Assembly (NCBI GenBank): GCA_009869945.1
Contig: WIXG01000004.1
Coordinates: 496,001-560,000, forward strand
Direction of reading: 5' to 3'
Source of the DNA: Mesaphorura yosii
Lineage: Eukaryota; Arthropoda; Collembola; Poduromorpha; Tullbergiidae
Length of the DNA stretch: 64,000 nucleotides
In this document: in pieces, positions 1 through 11,912 of the stretch
Position numbering within the stretch: position 1 is the stretch's first letter
How the letters are laid out: each line of letters starts with the position of its first letter
Notes under the pieces: model-generated
The model's database searches: none
Told to the model about the DNA's origin: nothing
What the model saw: only the letters and a program-made list of their open reading frames with translations
Position numbers and translations under genes: made by a program

Positions 1-1272
1 CGTGCCGTGGGCCTTATTACTTGAAGTGGCACATGATGAGTAAATTCCATGCGAAATCCAATTGAATAAATCGATTAGAATGGATCAATAATAGATAATT
101 TGGTTTGCGGTATTATACTTGTAAACTGTAAGCATGACATGATCCTTTGTGATTGCAGGAGGAATATCTAGTGTAAAACTTTTTATTCCGTCATGTGGTA
201 TTCCAAGTTAAGCTCACTCACTGTCCACTTATTTTTTTTGGACAGGTGTAATTGCTTGAAACAGGTGAACAGAGCTTATCACTGGGCTTATCAATTCACC
301 TGTCCGTGTTTGTCTGCCTGTTCAGTGAAAATCCAATCATCAGGTCAACTCATGGACTTTGCTTTTTATGAGCATGAATAATTTGTTAGCAGCAGGAGTC
401 AGTAGTGTTAAGGAACTTTTGTACAACGTGAAAACGCTTGAATCAAGTGTTCATTTCTCAAACTGTCCAATGCTCGACGTCAGCAAATCAGCAATCAGAA
501 ATGCATCACCCTTGTCTCGCTGAAAAACAAATTCCGAATTAAAACAATAATGTCAAATATATTTTGTAGTGGTCAGTTGACGGTTACAGCTTCTTTTATC
601 TGTAGCCAAACTAATCTCATCGCATTCGCTGAGAAATTGTCTGCCACCGCCTGTGCCGATTGTTACTGCAATACTGCAACTCGTGTAAGCTTGTGAGGGC
701 GCACCTGCCTGCACATTTACTGCTGGTCTGCCTCGGCTCAGCTGTAAGGCTCTTGCTATAAAAACGCACGCATTGTTAAGGTCTTGGCTTCACTCGCGGT
801 TTGGTTGTGCGACAAGTGAAAAGGAAATGCTCCCATTAAGTCTATCCGTGATTTCAGACATTTATTTGTAGCATCGCGTCGGTCAATTTTAGTTGTAACG
901 GTCCAATTCTCCGAAGCGAAACCACACCTTTGATATAACGAGGCTGTTCTATTTCGCTTTCAGTTCCCTCCAGCCATTCAAGTTCCTAATACCTCTTCGA
1001 CAAAAACTTCAGCGGTTCTTAGGTGCTGTTGTTCAGCTTCACTGGTGAATAGTGCAACGCACTTGCAAAATTGTTAACAAGCATAAGAATCCAGACAGAA
1101 GACTTCCGTCTATCCGTTCTCCATTCCACGCAAAAGAAAAGTGCAAAACATCGCTTCGAAGTGAGGTGAAGAGGAATGTGAGACACTTCAGAGCGTCGCG
1201 TCACCTACATCGCTTCTTCAGTTTCGCACTTCAACAGTCATCCGAATTCAAGCTAATTCCAATAGACCGAAA
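1..1272. other. non-coding upstream region and 5' UTR of NPC1
   Basis: No ORF here resembles a protein, and short open frames on both strands overlap without splice logic. The right part is most simply the promoter and 5' UTR of the NPC1 gene, whose first coding exon begins at 1273. A TATA-like element lies at 757-764. Nothing recognisable is seen in the first 700 bases. Confidence 0.5.
757..764 (+). promoter_or_regulatory. candidate TATA box for NPC1
   Basis: TATAAAAA is followed about 25-30 bases later by a pyrimidine/CA-rich stretch (gcttcactcg) that could act as an initiator. It lies about 510 bases upstream of the first NPC1 ATG, so the 5' UTR would be about 480 bases. The only support is the motif and its spacing. 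Confidence 0.35.
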
Positions 1273-4200
1273 ATGTCACTGAATCTTCTTCCTGTTCGAA
1301 GAACATCTTCACCACCAGTGCAGTTAATCTACCACGCACTATTATGGGCTCTGCTATTATCATCAAATGTGGTAAGTCAAAATCAAAATTCACTCTTTCG
1401 TTTTGCCTCGGCATACGCCGTCTAGCCTAGCAAGTTCATAACTTCATTAATTACTTCTGCACGCTACACGCATCCTCCTTGTGCGCGTTTCGCATTTAAT
1501 TCTTAATTATTGTGAACGTGAACGAATTATGAATTAAAGGGCAAGGCACAGCTGTAACACGTACCGAGGCGATTGTGACACAGTTATGATGTAACTTTAC
1601 AAATGTCAAACCGTTTATTGTAATGAAAGTGTAATTAAACAAGTTTTGCAGCGGCAACTGCCACAGAGCGTAGCTTTATAAGATAAGGCACGACGCGAGT
1701 AGTAAATTGTATTAAGTTACCGAAGTCCAGATCGCTGTAACGGTAGCTCACATTTGGCTTGTCGCCTTTATGCAAAATATGCAGCCACTTTCTTGTAAGT
1801 TTTGCCCAGCTACACTGTGAATGCGAACGGGAATGACCCACAACGAATAATTGGGATAAAATTGTTTGTCTCGCATTTTCTATGTCATTATCCCCAATAT
1901 TGCAAATGAATAGTCTCACTTACGTTCTTCTGGCTTGAAGTTGGTTAGACTATAAATGTTATTGAATCATGTTTAAGTTGAATTGCATGTATAAAGTCGT
2001 ATTTCACCTTCAAAAGTCGTACTCATATGGACTTAACTGCGGCAACGCATCTTAAGTACGCAATGCACTTATTTTGTTAGCTGCCCAATTTTTGCAACGG
2101 TATCCGAAAGCGAGCAACAATAGAGTTTTATAATCAAGCCGTAGGCCCTCCACAGAAAGCGGAAGTCTTTGATTTGATGGTTTTAATCTTTATTTTGTAG
2201 TCTAGCGACCAAGATGCATGCATAATTAGATAGGTTTTTGCATTGTTACACATTCGGCACAGTTACGGCGAGTCAATTGCTAGGTGCGCTTCGCGTGTCT
2301 CGCCATTTTAGTACTGCTCATACTGCAGTTTTTTTGTGAATGAGTGTCGTAAACTTTACATGCCTGTAAGTGTAAGTGTAAGACTAACGCGCCAGTACGC
2401 CCAGTTTCGATTTCGTCTGCATAGCAGCCTCATTTCTAAGCGAATGCAGGGCTCAATTGTTTGTTTGCAATTGCAATGTGTTGATTGGGAATTGGTGCCT
2501 GCTGGCACTGCAGGCTTGATTAATTCAGTTTGTGCTTATAGTAAGAGTTTATCCCGGAAATTAAAGTTTGAGCGATAGCGTCTGCTTAAGGTTCGTCGCT
2601 TCATCAGCTGCAATTTCCATGTGTAACTTCACGTTGTGACGTTGTGTCGAACCTTAAGGTATTCGATAACGTTACGATGCTTACGAGAACACTCATTACG
2701 ATAACCCGAGCATAAAATTCATAATTCATGGGCATGGAGACCTAATAATTCACTTGCACCTGAATGGGCATTCATGTTGTCTCAAGACGATTTTCGACTG
2801 TCGGGCATCGCGTATCGCGTTAGAATTCACATCGTTAAGATCCTCTGTCTGACAACATGCAATAATAGGAATTCATTTATTTTATCGATTTCTTGATGAT
2901 ACGAGAAGAACAATCGATACAAGGACCTCAGAAGAATGTGCTACGAGCATGCTACTTGTTAAAGGGCACCTTGAGAGGTATTCTCGCTAGGACGCGGACA
3001 AGTTAGTTGAGTATGAGCAGAGAGACGCAAATCGATGCTGCTTTCACGATTCACACGACCTTGCTAACGAAATAAATGAATTCGAATCTTGGAGATGCAC
3101 GGATTCATGTTTCAATAAATTGTGAGTTTGGAAACTCGTGCATTGATTTCTTTGAAGCCCAACGTTTGTTGAGATTCTTGATGCAATAAGTACGTCGCGC
3201 CTGGATGAGTTACGTGCCCTATTCAACCATACATTCATTATAAAGCCCTTAAAGTAATGACGCAAATCTAACTAAATTCGCTGAATAAATTGGAGGCATG
3301 AGGCGGCATCCGGGCAAAGAAAGACAAAGAACTTGGTAATTTCATGGAATTATTGTATTTGATACAATGGCCGACCGCTGAAAACTTCATGACGATGGTT
3401 GTGCGCTTATAAATGGTACACTGAACTAGCAATTTCCATACCTGCATTACACACCAGCACCTTACAAACTTATCGACGCGTGTCCCTGGCCCTGCCATGT
3501 GCAATATTCATTGTCACCAACAAGTTGAACACATGTGGTTTAATGGCAAAATTTTGAGAAAGCTGAAAAGTTCGTGCTCATGGGAATTGGTCGTAGCATT
3601 CATGCGGGAACAGATATTTTAGGAGTTAATGAGAAATAAGATAAGAATCGCGCTCAACAAATGCACAAGGCATTCATGACGCTTTACTGGCACTTTTCAT
3701 CCTGTACTCGCTTTAAACCACTCGAAATAGGGTCTCGCAGGGTCTCACAGACCCTGCGTCTGAAGTCTTAAAATCACTTTCAATTCTGGCGCTATGCATT
3801 TGGCACTGCTTTATTTTTATGTACTTCGATGTTCACACAGGTCTCATCTCAGAAGGCCGAGAGATGTTCAATGCGCGGAATCTGCGGTTATCGAGACCAG
3901 TACATACCCGTGCCATGCCCCATTGATGAAGCCCCACTTCCTGTTGACGACTCCCATTATGAATTGCTCTCATCGACTTGCCCGGAGCTGGTTGCCGAGT
4001 ACGGGAACAATCTTTGCTGCAGCGACACACAGATAGTTGAACTGTCTGAGAGCTTGAACTTACCCAGTGGACTCCTGACAAGATGCCCTTCTTGCTATCA
4101 CAATTTCCGACAATCGTTTTGCGAATTCACCTGCTCGCCTTATCAACGACAGTTCTTGAACATTACTGAGACACAGGAGCTCCCGAATGAAATGTGGAAT

Positions 4201-7200
4201 CCCGAGGCGCCTCTGGTTGAGAGTGTCAAACTGGCCGACTTTTACATAACCAGAGATTATGCAGAAAGTACGTACGAAAGTTGTCGAAATGTCATCATGA
4301 GTTCGACAAACAGTCCAGCTATGGATCTCTTATGTGGTAAGTGATGCAATCAGTTTTAAAGGGTCATCTGGCTCGTCGACTGTTGTGCTAAGACCATTTT
4401 TCTTTCTAGGCCCCTGGGCTTCCTATCGCTGTTCTTATGAAAGGTGGTTTGGGTTCATGGGAGCGTCTTCCAATAATTACGCCCCATTTGACATTCGGTA
4501 CAACTTCATGAATCTAAGTTCGTACTCCCGGGACAGAAGCGCAGTAAAGACAGGAGAAGAAGTTGATCCGTACCACTTCGACACATTCAAATGCAGCGAA
4601 GATTCACCAGTGCGTAATTTGGTAACATACGAAGGGTTTAATTTAGTGAAATGAACGAGGCTTTTATTTCCAGGACGGAAGAGCATGCAGTTGCGTAGAT
4701 TGTCCCTTGAGCTGCCCTTCGAGCTCAGAACTCCCACCGTTAAAGGAAGATTGGGAGATCTGGGGCATTCCTGGATTAGTTGTTATCATGGCCGCGACGT
4801 TCTTAGTCGGCGGATCGATCATCGTATTTCAAGCAATAATTACGAGGAAGAGTAATCCGAAACTGTACGAAATCGGTGCGAATTATGGTAAGCGTAATGC
4901 CATTAAAAAGGCATTACGTTAGGTCCACATCTCTGCAGCCAAGATAAGACATGTTTGTTTACATTTGTAGAAGGCGATGCAGAGCCAGGGATTTTCCAAA
5001 GAATGGGAGCCGCGTTTGAGCGAATGTTAAATCGGTGCTTTTCATCCCTGGGGACATGTAAGATCGAAATTAGCATATGGTCAGAGCACTTTCTTCCAGC
5101 AATGTACCTTTTCTTTCGCTTCAGTTTGCGCTGCCAACCCCTTCACGGTGCTGATACCGGGAATTGTGATCGTTGCCTTATTGTCTTTTGGAATTACACT
5201 CCTTGACATCACCACCGATCCAATTGAGTTGTGGGCATCAGAAACCTCGCGTTCAAGAATAGAAAAAGATTATTATGACGCAGAATTTGCTCCATTCTAC
5301 CGAGTTGAACATTTAATCATCACAGCAAAAGGCTTGGACCCTATTTATCGTAATACATCTGAAGGATTAGAAATATTCGGACCCATTTTCAACAAGAAAT
5401 TCATGTTCGCGGTTTTGAACCTACAGGAAAAAATAAAAGAGGTACCGTACAACGTCCTTACGTCCTCTATTCTTCAGAGTCTGGCAGTCTGAGTACGTGC
5501 AAATTACACATTTAGCTATTAAATGATCTGTTTCAGATTGTTGATGAAGACGGGGTCAGACTTTCGGACATTTGCTTCAAACCTCTCGCTCCTGAGAACA
5601 CAAACTGCACCGTCTTTAGTTACATCGGGTGGTGGCAAAGCGATAAGGAACTAATAAGCGCGCAGGAGTATAACGATTACACGAACCAAACCGATAACTA
5701 CTTGGATCATTTCAAATTTTGTTCGAGGAACCCATCGTCACCGAAAGATTCAACTTTGTTAGCCCAAAGTTGCTTGGGAGAATATGGCGGTAAGATCAGC
5801 TGGAAAAGCATTTTTTGTTTCAGAACAACTTTGTCACTAATGCCATTCATATCTACTGTGCAGGTCCAATCGATCCTCGCGTTTGTCTTGGAGGTTTTCT
5901 TGATAAAGGTACCTAAAATAACATCATTTCTATCACCTAAATAGTATTTCACGACATTAATTGAATTGCAGATACGACGAACGGGCAAGATCCACCGTAC
6001 AAGGACTCTGACACCGCGGTTGTCACCTTCGTCGTCAATAATCACCCCAAGGGTCATTTACTCCACCGCACTAAAAAATGGGAGAAAGCATTTTTAGACT
6101 TCATGAAGAAATATGTTGAAGAAGAGAAGCCTGCGTTTATGGAAATCGCGTACAGTTCCGAAAGAAGCATTGAGGACGAGCTGGACAGAACGAGCCAGGC
6201 GGAAATCACCACAGTTGCAATCTCTTACATTATCATGTTTTTCTACATTGCTGTGAATCTGGGGCAAATTCGTAGCTTCTCCAGGCTTTTCGTGAGTTTC
6301 CTTCTGATGTCAAACCAGGCTTTATTTTGCTTTGATTAATGTTTTGCATCAATTCGTATAGATTGACAGCCAAATTGCGTTGGGCGTGGCTGGAGTGGGA
6401 ATTGTACTTGCTTCAGTCGCAGCGTCAATTGGACTGTTTGGTATGTTTTTAAACTAGTAACGCTGCGAGACCAGGTAACAACCCTTTAATTTATACAGGT
6501 TATTTTGGAGTTCCGGCAACACTAATTATAATTGAAGTCATTCCGTTTTTGGTCCTTGCCGTTGGTGTTGACAATATTTTCATCATGGTGCAGCATTACC
6601 AACGATCAGTCCGACTTCCTGTTGAAAACAAAGCTCAGCATTTGGGACGAGTAATTGGAGAAGTGGCACCATCGATGCTTCTTAACTCGTTTACAGATTC
6701 CGCCAGCTTCTTTTTGGGTACGCTCACATCATTGATCATTGACGGCATTGTTGCCATCATTTAACATGTGTGATTGGATGTTAGGTGGATTGAGTGGAAT
6801 GCCTGCGGTTCGATCATTCGCCTTCTACGCCGGCATGGCTCTCCTCTTTAACTTCATTCTTCAGTTCACTTGTTTCATTGCCTTGCTTTCACTTGATATT
6901 AGCAGGAGAGAACAGAACAGAGTGGATTTACTTTGCTGGTAAGTTCGGCCATTAATTTAAACTTTCCACCAAGCTCTTCTAACAAATTTCTAAATGCAGT
7001 TTGAGGGGAAAAGCTCACAAGACGGATAAGGTGGACAAAGGAGTTTTGTACGCCGGCTTCAAGAAATTCTGGGCTCCCTTCCTGTTGAAGTTTCCCGTCC
7101 GAGTTGGAGTACTTGTCTTGTTTTTGTTCATGTTTTGCACGTCCGTCGCCGTCATACCTGAAATAGAGGTTGGGTTGAACCAAGAACTCTCCATGCCAGA

Positions 7201-8816
7201 AGATTCCTATGTTACAACATACTTTAAAGCTATGTTCAAGTATTTGAGCGTGGGCCCTCCCGTGTACTTTGTTGTAAGCCTCATTCAGTTTTCACTCCCA
7301 TGGACTGCACAGAAACGATTATCTGCAAATCACTTTTTACTACAGATTAAGAACGGTGGGTTCAATTATACCGACCCTGAATTACGAGAATTCATACAAG
7401 CCGGAAGTTATCCTGCCAGCGTGGTGTCTCAGATATTTGCTGCAAGCAAGATTTCCAATAGAACGTACCTGGCGAAACCTGCGGCATCTTGGATTGATGA
7501 CTACAACGATTGGGCTGCGAACAAAGGCTGCTGCAAGTACTACATCAGTGAATTTGAAACTAGTGGCATTAAAAAGTTTTGCTCCAGCCAAGTGTCTAAG
7601 TAAGGAAAACGCCAAACTTCCAGTGCATCAGATCTATCGCTTATCTATTATTTGTTCAACATTCACTTTTCACGTCATTTCAGTTTTCAACTGTGCCGAG
7701 AGTGTGGTCTCGACAAGGAAGTAGGGGATAACAACAACACCCTTAGTCCGGAATTATTTGAGCAATATATCTCATTTTTTCTTCAGGACAATCCACACGA
7801 GCGTAAGTTGATCCGGTTGAAGTGTTCTCCTCTTATGTGTACGTTTATTCTTGATCAATCCTCGACATTTAATGTTTTAGTGTGTCCTAAAGCCGGCCAC
7901 GCAGCGTACGCCGACGGTGTTTCGACGGAAGTTGTCAATTCAACAATTGATTCGCGGCGAGTTCTGGCCTCGTACTTTATGACGTATCACATCATCCTAA
8001 GGACATCAGCAGATTACATCGAGGCAATGAAACAAGCCAGATTAGTGGCCGATAACATCACCAGAATGTTAAATGATGGTGGGCAAAGATGTTCTTGAGC
8101 TGCGGATTTCCTTATTTTAATTTGATACATGTTTCATTCCATTCCAGAAACGGATTCTTCGCACCACGAAGTATTCCCGTATTCAGTCTTCTACGTCTTC
8201 TACGAACAGTATCTGACTATGTGGCGAGACACGCTGCAGTCTCTGGGAATCAGCTTCGCCACAATTTTTGTTGTCACATTCTTGCTTACTGGATTCGATA
8301 TTTATTCTGCCCTCATAATTGAACTCATTGTCGTCATGATTGTAACTAATATCGGAGGACTCATGTACTTCTGGAATGTGTCTCTGAATGCCATATCGCT
8401 AGTCAATTTGGTGATGGTAGGTTTTTTCTTTAACTTATACTTGGCTAAAACAAACCTGCATAATTTCAATTGCAAATTCATAGGCTGTTGGAATCGCCGT
8501 CGAGTTTTGCACGCACATTGTGCACGCGTTCACTGTGTCGAAGGAGTTAACCCGCCTGGAGAGAGCACGAGACAGTTTGGTAAACATGGGAAGTTCTGTC
8601 CTGAGTGGCATTACGCTGACAAAGTTGGGAGGAATCGTGGTGCTGGCGTTCGCGCAGTCTCAAATCTTCAAAATATTTTACTTTCGCATGTATTTTGGAA
8701 TCGTATTATTTGGAGCACTTCACGGTCTTGTTTTCCTGCCAGTTCTTCTCTCATTCGTCGGTCCACCATCCAGAGCAAGTCATCATTCGCGGTCGTCTTC
8801 GATCGCTTTAAAATAA
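1273..8816 (+). CDS. NPC1: Niemann-Pick C1-type sterol transporter, 18 exons, 1309 aa
   Basis: NPC1 proteins export cholesterol from the late endosome/lysosome lumen; insect NPC1b-type paralogues act in gut sterol uptake. Exons: 1273-1371, 3841-4336, 4410-4609, 4674-4887, 4971-5057, 5125-5441, 5537-5789, 5864-5908, 5972-6291, 6362-6440, 6499-6717, 6785-6938, 7000-7273, 7346-7599, 7684-7802, 7881-8078, 8148-8416, 8484-8816. All junctions are GT..AG and in frame. Exon 1 encodes a hydrophobic signal peptide, then the cysteine-rich N-terminal sterol-binding domain ([29 protein letters not shown]). The sterol-sensing domain is at about residues 645-815 ([29 protein letters not shown]). The loop WIDDYNDW and the last membrane block ([21 protein letters not shown]) follow. 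Length is close to human NPC1 (1278). The C-terminus ends SSSIALK and lacks the dileucine LLNF-type lysosomal signal, so a paralogue with different sorting is possible. Intron 1 is 2.5 kb; the others are 58-95 bp. Confidence 0.96.
1372..3840 (+). other. long first intron of NPC1
   Basis: This 2.5 kb intron runs from a GTAAGT donor at 1372 to a CACAG acceptor ending at 3840. It is by far the longest intron of the gene and the likeliest place for regulatory elements. I see a short TGTAAG tandem repeat near 2363-2383 and a perfect 9-bp hairpin at 3736-3758, and no coding ORF. Confidence 0.6.
3736..3758. repeat. perfect 9-bp inverted repeat in NPC1 intron 1
   Basis: CGCAGGGTC and GACCCTGCG flank the 5-base loop TCACA. 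The left arm is also part of a direct repeat (GGGTCTCGCA, GGGTCTCACA). It sits about 80 bases before the exon 2 acceptor. Confidence 0.6.
4893..4918. repeat. perfect 9-bp hairpin just inside a short NPC1 intron
   Basis: CGTAATGCC and GGCATTACG flank an 8-base A/T loop. The stem starts six bases inside the 5' splice site of the 83-base intron 4888-4970, so it could partly mask the donor or loop the intron. Confidence 0.6.
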
Positions 8817-9022
8817 TCTAACAAATACTAGGACAAGGTGGCCATCAATCAATGATTCGTATCTTGATTTGAAAGCGTACGTTCTCAATGTGTTTCCTGA
8901 AGATAGTTATCAGTGTTCTGTTAAGTACTGTACCTTCCTGCAAATGAAGACTTCATGCTTATTTATAGGTCCATGCTTACATGTGATAAATAATATTACG
9001 AAACTTTATATTGCTTGCTTGA

Positions 9023-9028
9023 AATAAA
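9023..9028 (+). terminator. polyadenylation signal of NPC1
   Basis: AATAAA lies about 207 bases after the NPC1 stop codon, the first such hexamer downstream. A TTTATT (AATAAA on the minus strand) at 9048-9053 and another at 9105-9110 can serve the convergent ninjurin gene, so the two 3' UTRs nearly meet. Confidence 0.6.
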
Positions 9029-9104
9029 TCAACACACGGCTGAATAGTTTTATTTCCGACCAGACACAAAATAGGCTTTCTAATTTACTAATATGTAGTT
9101 CATC

Positions 9105-9110
9105 TTTATT
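9105..9110 (-). terminator. polyadenylation signal of ninjurin gene
   Basis: AATAAA on the minus strand, 70 bases past the ninjurin stop at 9180. A second copy at 9048-9053 is an alternative. Confidence 0.55.
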
Positions 9111-9179
9111 TCGCATTCCTGCTTTCAATGATCCAGCAATCAGGACAGGAATAGTCCGTACAGATGAACAATCTCAATA

Positions 9180-9892
9180 TCAGTAACAATTTCCTACTCG
9201 TGTCACAAAGAGTCTCGTTGTGTTCAAGCAGGGACAGCTTTGAAAGTACTCCTCATTTGAGGCTTTCCACTCTTCGAGTTTTCTTGACCGTTGGACGGAT
9301 TCCTCGATACCAAAAGATGAAATCATAATGTTGAGAATGGAAATCAGAAAGATTTGAATGGTGATTGCATCATTGAGGATTTCTGCATTACGCTTGCTTT
9401 CATGTAGTGTGGTTTTTCCAAGCATGATCAGGCACAGCCCAGTTGATGTCTAAATAGAAGACAACTTCGTTCATATTTTTAAGCGTTCAAAATCTTCTTC
9501 ATGGAACCCCGGCCATCGTGCTAACCTGCAGAATGATGGAAAGTGAGACAAGCGTCAGCATCAAATGGTAATACGGGTGCGCATTTGGGCCGTCGCTTCC
9601 CAAAGATAGGACATATTTAAGTTGAGAGACGTTGTGTGTGAAGAGAGCAATATCCAAAAGGCCTTGTGTCACAGTTTTCTTTGTCAAGAAACTGTTGAGG
9701 GTCTTCGCATTCTGAAAACATCAATATCAAAATGTTATTACATGTGTGCTGGAAATGGCCGACGTCATTTTCAAGGGTTCATATTCAAGAATGTTAAATG
9801 CTAAAATGCCTAATTACTTGAGAAGAGTTGGACGACGAGACAGCAGGAACTTCCTCCATTTTGAACATCTTACCAGATCTCAGCACACTCAT
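9180..9892 (-). CDS. ninjurin-family membrane protein, 3 exons, about 176 aa
   Basis: Ninjurins are small two-helix plasma-membrane proteins. They act in cell adhesion, and vertebrate NINJ1 drives membrane rupture in lytic cell death. Exons (minus): 9892-9818, 9711-9526, 9449-9180; all junctions are phase 0. Recognition rests on the family core, here TKKTVTQGLLDIALFTHNVSQLKYVL with the typical KKxVxxxxLDIALxxxNxSQLK pattern. A first membrane helix follows (HLMLTLVSLSIILQ, continuing TSTGLCLIML). A basic/acidic linker leads to a second helix (about residues 116-135, ITIQIFLISILNIMISSFGI) ending in the family-typical S/TxFGI. A roughly 40-residue tail after helix 2, with cysteines (SCPCLN), is longer than in vertebrate NINJ1. 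The start is uncertain: ATG at 9892 gives a longer N-terminus. A strong donor-like CTG|GTAAGA lies just before the next in-frame ATG at 9868, so an upstream exon could replace this region. Confidence 0.88.
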
Positions 9893-10608
9893 TGGCGTTC
9901 AAAACACTAGTTCAAATCTTGCTTCGCAGCAATTTCAACTTCTTAAAAAGCTTCAAAAGTTTGTATGAACTTGTTCGCTTTTTGTGTGATGTTGTGTGCA
10001 GCAAGCCGAGGTTCACTGGCATTTGTTCCACGCAAATGACTGTGCTAATTGCCATGACGTAGTACTTATAATCTATGCTTCTTGCATGATAATGATAAGG
10101 AAGGCGCAAAGTAAATTACGTCAGGGCCTTCTTGTGTGTTTATTCCATTAAGAAATCCGAGCCAAACCACAATCAGCACAAGTTGTACACAATAACATGT
10201 GAGCTGAACCGCAATGGATTTGGGAATTCTTCTGAATCACTAATTTCGAAGCACACTCGTACTCGTAACCTTCTTAGAAATGCTGTGCAAATGTTTTGCG
10301 GATTATGCTCTAGATCAAAGTTCATCATTGAGGACACACTGGTGTACATTGACCTATTTTTACCGTCCATGTTATGGAAAACCTAACAGATCAGGGCAGA
10401 ATGATTCACCATCATGATCGCGAAATTATTTCCAATAATTTCCCATTTGCGCACTACTGACCCTCTACATAACTTTCGGTACATTAAATTCAGGCAATTT
10501 ATTTTTCATACAGAAAGATTGATATGAAGTTAAATAAAAATTTCGAGAAGTTTCATCGGAGCGACTGCATGTCTCGCCAGAAGCTATCGCAGTATTGGTA
10601 ATTAGTAC
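9893..10608. other. intergenic: ninjurin 5' side and RagA 3' UTR
   Basis: This 716-base gap between two minus-strand genes contains a RagA polyadenylation signal at 10498-10503 (minus strand) and presumably the ninjurin promoter. The open frames here (for example near 10132-10386) have no family resemblance. Nothing else is seen. Confidence 0.5.
10498..10503 (-). terminator. polyadenylation signal of RagA gene
   Basis: AATAAA on the minus strand (TTTATT on plus), about 106 bases past the RagA stop codon. Confidence 0.55.
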
Positions 10609-11912
10609 TCAACGAAGCATTTTTGCGGTGCCAACTGCTCCTGTACTGCTTAATTTTTCGATGTTTTCGAAATGTTTTCGAGCATTCTTTATATTCAGTA
10701 TCATTGCCGCCGATGCTAAAATTACAAGAAAAGCATTCATGAACATTTTATTGAGAGTTTGCTTTGGAGCACTCAAAGTTGTACTTACGCAATGTGTGGT
10801 CAGAAATGATCACCATGACATAAGTATTGGGCGTGAAAACGTCTATGAAAGCTGCAAATTGGGAATTTCGGACCTCCATGCTTTGGAATTGCGCTGCCAG
10901 TTTGCTAATAAAAGTATAACATTGGAATATCTCACTGGCTACATAAGTCACCACACTGTACCTGCATGACAATTTGAACTGCTTAATGATATTTGACACT
11001 TTCTCAAAGCGATGCGGATCCCGATGGACTTTCCGCTGGGCGTGCGATACCACCAAGAATGTGGCTCGCTCGAACAGCAACACTTCATCTGCGTCAATTA
11101 TGCTGGTAAATTCATTCAAAGAATTCTCCAGTTTCCCCACATTCGGAATCAGCGTGTACACGATTGAACTCCATGCCTAATTTGGGAAAGAGGAAAAACC
11201 GAAATACGAAATTGTTCAGCTCTCAACTACAGATTAGACTGCATATGCATGACGGGTACCTTGTATAGGGTCTCATCCCATATAGACGTTCGAAAGCAGA
11301 TGGGGTCAATCGGCTTTGACAGCCTCTTCAAGTCATCTCGACGAGTTTGAAATATCTATCATGTTTTGAAAAACGGCAATGAAATATGATCTATGATCTC
11401 TAGTCAGTACAATTAAAATCTTTATTTACCAAGTCCCTATTCTCTTCTTGAACCAAATCCATTTTGTGAATGAGACAAAAAACTGTCGCTTGTGGGGAAT
11501 AGTGCAGAATTGCTTCCAAACATGACTGATAGTAATGCATATCTTTCTCCAACTCATGGGACTCGACATCAAAGACGTAGATCAGGACTTCAACACTCGA
11601 AAATATGTTTTCACGCTGAGATGCAAAATAGTTCTCCATGAAGGCCTCTTGACCGCCACAGTCCCACAAGTTTAGCACCAAGTTCCCCAAAAATCTGACA
11701 TGAGAATGCTCAACATCGACTGCAAAGTGGAAACGAATTGCTTCAGATTCGACACAGCACTTGCACGTTAGACTTAGAATTACATTTTTGTGGTACTTAC
11801 TTGTAGCACCAAGTCTACGAGTATCACGTGCGATGTAATTCGCAAATATAATGGACCGCATACTCGTCTTCCCTGATCCACTTTTTCCCATGAGCAAAAT
11901 TTTACGTTTCAT
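10609..11912 (-). CDS. RRAGA: Rag GTPase A/B, 6 exons, 311 aa
   Basis: RagA/B pairs with RagC/D on the lysosome surface and recruits mTORC1 when amino acids are plentiful. Exons (minus): 11912-11801, 11719-11430, 11355-11260, 11176-10962, 10904-10789, 10715-10609; each junction restores the family reading frame. The P-loop GKSGSGKT is at residues 9-16. It is followed by [27 protein letters not shown], the switch II motif WDCGGQ, and the NKxD-equivalent HKMDLVQE. The C-terminal roadblock domain ([55 protein letters not shown]) ends [11 protein letters not shown] plus a short tail. Length matches human RagA (313). The start is the ATG at 11912; the frame stays open upstream but has no other ATG before a stop. 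It is head-to-head with PELP1. Confidence 0.97.

Noticed and set aside
2363..2383. short TGTAAG tandem repeat
   Set aside because: Only about three units, within an intron; too short to be meaningful.
2640..2665. GGTTCGACAC on the minus strand resembling a tRNA T arm
   Set aside because: No A box or cloverleaf partner at the right distance.
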